Below, piece by piece: positions 60,101-64,000 of a stretch of DNA of 64,000 bases. Made by a program: the position numbers and the translations under genes. Below the pieces are notes generated by a model that was not told the DNA's origin, ran no database searches, and was given only the letters and a program-made list of their open reading frames with translations. The stretch spans positions 30,699,001 to 30,763,000 of the forward strand of contig NC_091013.1 in assembly GCF_041296385.1 (NCBI RefSeq), in the 5' to 3' direction. The stretch is from Aphelocoma coerulescens. Taxonomy: Eukaryota; Chordata; Aves; Passeriformes; Corvidae. Every line of letters begins with the position of its first letter. Within the stretch, counting starts at the first letter, position 1.

Positions 60101-62407
60101 GCCCTTTAGTGATCCCTACAGAAAAGGCTTGTGATGTAGCCATGATTAACAGGTCAAAGTTAGTTGGATTTCATACTTGCCAATGTCTTTGGTTCTGAGG
60201 TTACATATTAATGATAAGCTTGATCAGTAGTCAGATGTCAGTAGTCAAAAATACTGTCAAATGCCTTGTGGTAAATATTGCAGGATGGTTTAGCCCTTAA
60301 GTGAATCACTACTTTAATTTTTATTAAGGGATGTTGAAGTCTTCATGCACTTTCGTCCTTGTTTAGTTTTCTGCATTTTGACAGCAAACCTGCTTGTTCT
60401 GGGATGCGTTGGGAAGGATTTCATCATGAGTGCTGGACTGAGAGTAGTCTTTGACTCTTCCCAAGCAGCTAGAGTTGCAGTTTTTGTTTATACAGTACTT
60501 CACATTGCACACTCTTAGCATATAAAAACCCACTTAGCAACACTGGTGAATCTTTCCTTTTATAAATATGGTTAAGTAAGACCTTAAAATGAACTCTTGT
60601 TTCAAGCAACTTTTTGTCTGGTTGAGATACAGTGCTTTTTAACTTCTTGCTTGAAGTAGATCAATAAAAGATTATGTTTTTTTCCTGTTTTACCCATGTT
60701 TTTAATTTAGCTATGATATTTTCCCCTACTATTCTTCCAGCCTCCATGTTCAGCTCAGGGCACTTTCCAAGCTGGATATAGTTTTGTGTTGTTTGCAACT
60801 TGCAGAGGACAAACATTTTGAAAGGAAATTAATTTATTTTTCAGCTCTTATAAAGCTTTATGGTTCACAACTTTTAAATGTAAGATAACACACTGGCAGA
60901 AAAAAACATCTTCTGTATATGAATCTAAGCCTTATTATTACTTTAATAAAAATAAATGTGGTAGGTGTGATAAATACATTTCCAAGTTCGATTTTAGGAT
61001 TTTAATTTTTCCTTTTAAATAAAATTCTTGCAGGGCAATAGCTTTTGAACTCATCTACAGAGTACCTCTTGGTAGTGAGCGGAGAACTGACTAGTTGTGT
61101 AATAAGACCTTTCTTCCTTATTTTTCCTTTGCTTGGATGTTAGTTTTTTTAAGCATACAGAGAAATGGTTCTTGATGAGCTCTGGAAATTTTTCCTGGAA
61201 ATTAAAAATGAAAAGATCTTTTGCTGCTCTTTCAAACTCTACCATTTAAGCAGCCCTGTAATTATTGTCAATACCTCTGCTTTTAGTGGCCCTGCGCATC
61301 TCCCAAGGTCTGAAGTAAATAATATCATAAGGGAGTCTATTTCTGGGAAAGGCAGGAAGAGGACTACAGTGGTTGAGGATTCCTGCAGCTCAGATGGGGA
61401 ATTCATCTAGGTTGCCCCTCTTCATTACATTATAGCAGAAGAGGTTCCAAAATACCTGAAGACTTGGATTTTTACTAGGGAATGCAAATGAGAATCCCCA
61501 TAGTCTTCTTTACTTTCTGGAGGGGCAAAAGGCAAAATGAGTAGCACATTCATAGAACCATATTAAAAGATCTGTCCCAGTACAGTCTTCAAAACAGCTT
61601 GCCTTTTTGTCATAAGATATGTTCAGGATACCAAAATAAGTTAGGCTCAATCTGAGCGCTAATGAAAAAAACCCCAAACCCAACAAAATACTTTCATTTT
61701 AAATCGAGCAGTCTGAGGAGAGGAAGATGTTATATCTTTTCCAATACTGATGTTAATAAAGGATATTGGCAGTGGTCACTGTCAGTATTCATGGTTTTGT
61801 TTCTTTAAGGCACAGCTCTCTGAAGCCTTGCACAGGAGAAGTGTGCATACTTTACTGAAAGCTTGGACTCTCGTCAAAGCATTATCTAGCCTTGCCCACA
61901 ACTGGAATTCAGATTGGCAGGTTTTTCCCCCTTTTTAATCTCTTTATTTCACTGTAACACTTTTTTTTAAGAGAATGCATATTTACAAGCTCTTTCCCAA
62001 GAGGATGGCTTCTCCGTTACAGTGTTTGCCCAGGAGGCATGAGTTGGAAGGAAGGATAGGAGCAGGGTGCCAGGCTACTACCTGCAAAGTCAGGCACCCC
62101 AGTTTGTGACCTCTGAGCCCCCTGAGCTGTGTGTGCTTCTCTGGCCCCCTCTGCTTGCCTTTCTGGGGTAAGTTTCCTAAGCAGCACTGTGGTGCTGAGA
62201 TGGCTAAGATGAAATGCAGGTGCTTGTGTTGAAATGTTACAGTGCTAATATTAATGGTGAGGAAGTACCCGTGCTTGGAAAGGAGGGGTTGTGTTGTGTC
62301 TGCATAGGACTGACCACCACCTAGTGCAAGACTAATCCAGTAAACAGCTACAGTGGCTTTTTATTTCCATGCTGTGGAGGCCAAATGGCACAGAAAAAGG
62401 CAGGAAA

Positions 62408-62618
62408 ATCCTAGAATGATTTGAGCTGGAGGGACCTTAAAGATCATCTAGTTCCAACCCCCCTGCCATGGGCAGGAACTGCTCCCACTAGACCAGGTTG
62501 CTCGGAGTCCCATCCAACCTGGCCTTCAACACTTCCAGCATAGGGCATCCACAATTTCTCTAGGTGACCTGTTTCAGTGTCCCACTACCCTCTCAGGAAA
62601 AAAAGTCTTCCCTGTAAA
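62408..62618 (-). repeat. CR1 LINE 3' fragment
   Basis: TCCTAGAATGATTTGAGCTG, then AGGGACCTTAAAGATCATCT and CCCTGCCATGGGCAGGAACT identify a reverse-orientation CR1 3' end in TBC1D8 intron 1. It looks less diverged than the copy at 55939. Confidence 0.9.
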
Positions 62619-64000
62619 ATAATTGAGCATGTCTGTGGTGACAGAGTTAATTTAGCACTGGTTTGGTCTATTCAGCATTATTTACAGCACCCACCAAAAA
62701 AGAGAGAGACTTTTTTATACTGCCCCAAGTAGTGCTGCATGTCTGAATAATTTACAGGGCTGCAGCAGCAGCTTGTATATCCCACCTTCTTGTCCATTTT
62801 CAGGTGGAAAACACTTTCAGGTATTTGTACTTGTAACATGAGAACCAAAGCATTTGGCTTAGCGGCCTTCAGGGCTATAAAAATAGGCTTGGCTTGAAAT
62901 GGACTGATGGCAAAGGACTGAGATAAGCAGCTGTGAGTGTTTTGCCATGGCAGCATGCCCACCTGGGGAGACAGCCTATGGGGAAGCAGTGCTGGGGAGA
63001 AATAATCGGTGCTCCAGGGTGGGGATGCCATTTCCACCATTACAAGAGAGACAGCACATAATTCATCTCACTTCTTCCTCCTGTGTGGTCTTTTCCTCTG
63101 CATGTGGTAGTCTGACACAAGCACTCAGCATCACATCCAGGGATATGGGAGTCATGGGGACCGTGGGACACCCACCATCATAGTGAAATGCTTGAACTCC
63201 CCACATTTCTGATGTCCACCTTCTCCAGAGCACTGGGACCTAGGCATAACAATTAAGTAATTTGTTACAATTTGTTTCTGCATACCAGATTGAAAAAAGT
63301 CCCAATTCAACAGAAACCAATTTTCCCGAGGGTAGTGTTTGATCTGGCAAGGTCTGCACTGGAAGTAATGTAAGGGCTTGGATGTTGGGTATTTTCCTGG
63401 GTGAATAAACACTTGGAACATTAGGTCTGTATGCTGAAATCTAATGTTGTCTGTGCTTATCTTTGAGTGTGGTGAGCCCTTATCGTTTCAAAGGAAACAG
63501 AGCCTTCCTACAGCCGTTGGAGGAGACCTCCTTCATCCTTTTTCTTTTGTATTTACCCAAATAAGTTTTGAGACTCTTTTTTCTGGTGGTAGAAATGTAA
63601 TAAATACTTTCTAATAGGTACTGTATTGTATCAAAACCTGTTTATATAATTTTGCAAAATTCAACAAAGTGTGATTGCATTTAGCCATTGTCATTAGCGG
63701 CCTTGCATAACTGATGGTGTTTATTATCCATCAAAAACATGGATTTTAGGGTGGCCTGAGTGAAAGTAACAACCTGCTAAACATCTGAGTTTTGAACTTT
63801 TAGAGAAATCAAATCAGGATGATATGAAAGATATGGAGATATCCCCAAACATTTATGCTGGGGGCCACCACTGGCCAACAGTAGCTTCATGGCCAGTGCC
63901 CTGGGCTGTATCCTACTTTGATGCAGCTCAAAATCTTCCACCTTAGCCTGTAATGCCCAGGGGATGGCACTCTCTAGGTGGGCTGTAAGAGGTGAGATAG

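Larger units (their letters stand above)
57072..64000 (+). other. TBC1D8: TBC1D8 intron 1 (partial)
   Basis: Runs from the exon 1 donor to the window end. The first 500 bases are still CpG island; the rest is AT-rich. I searched the forward frames for the expected exon 2 residues after the FTG junction and found none. It contains a 17-T run at 58300-58316 and a CR1 fragment near 62408. Confidence 0.75.

Overview
This is vertebrate nuclear DNA, most likely from a bird. The support is: coding pieces that match vertebrate proteins and are split by GT-AG introns; two CpG-rich first exons; and several CR1 LINE 3' ends (terminal ATTCTGTGAT motifs), the dominant retroposon of birds and other sauropsids. 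I recognised genes from remembered families without any database search, and the species cannot be named. I found no prokaryotic genes and no CRISPR arrays.

Three protein genes are present in the order RNF149 (+), CNOT11 (-), TBC1D8 (+), the same neighbourhood as human 2q11.2. RNF149 (E3 ubiquitin ligase) enters from the left. Its first exon lies off the window and exons 2-7 lie at 3275-13879, giving the end of the PA domain, one membrane helix, a complete RING-H2 finger and an acidic tail. CNOT11 (CCR4-NOT subunit) is complete as seven coding exons from 34282 down to 21107, 474 residues. RNF149 and CNOT11 converge; CNOT11 and TBC1D8 diverge across about 22.7 kb. TBC1D8 (TBC-domain Rab GAP) contributes only coding exon 1 (56945-57071); its intron 1 runs off the right end.

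The best non-coding element is a box C/D snoRNA at 16196-16309 (+), downstream of the RNF149 stop codon, with exact C and D boxes and a 6-bp terminal stem. Its position and length suggest it is the counterpart of SNORD89. Good splice sites flank it, so it may sit in an intron of a long or non-coding RNF149 3' transcript.

The CNOT11 promoter island (about 33.8-35.05 kb) carries a roughly 370-bp purine-only 9-bp minisatellite and is bracketed by two inverted CR1 copies that differ at only seven positions over about 320 bp. The intergenic region (35.5-55.9 kb) holds no gene I can support. It contains a candidate solo retroviral LTR at 51521-52067 (- orientation) with an 8-bp flanking direct repeat. 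The TBC1D8 promoter island covers about 56.43-57.6 kb.
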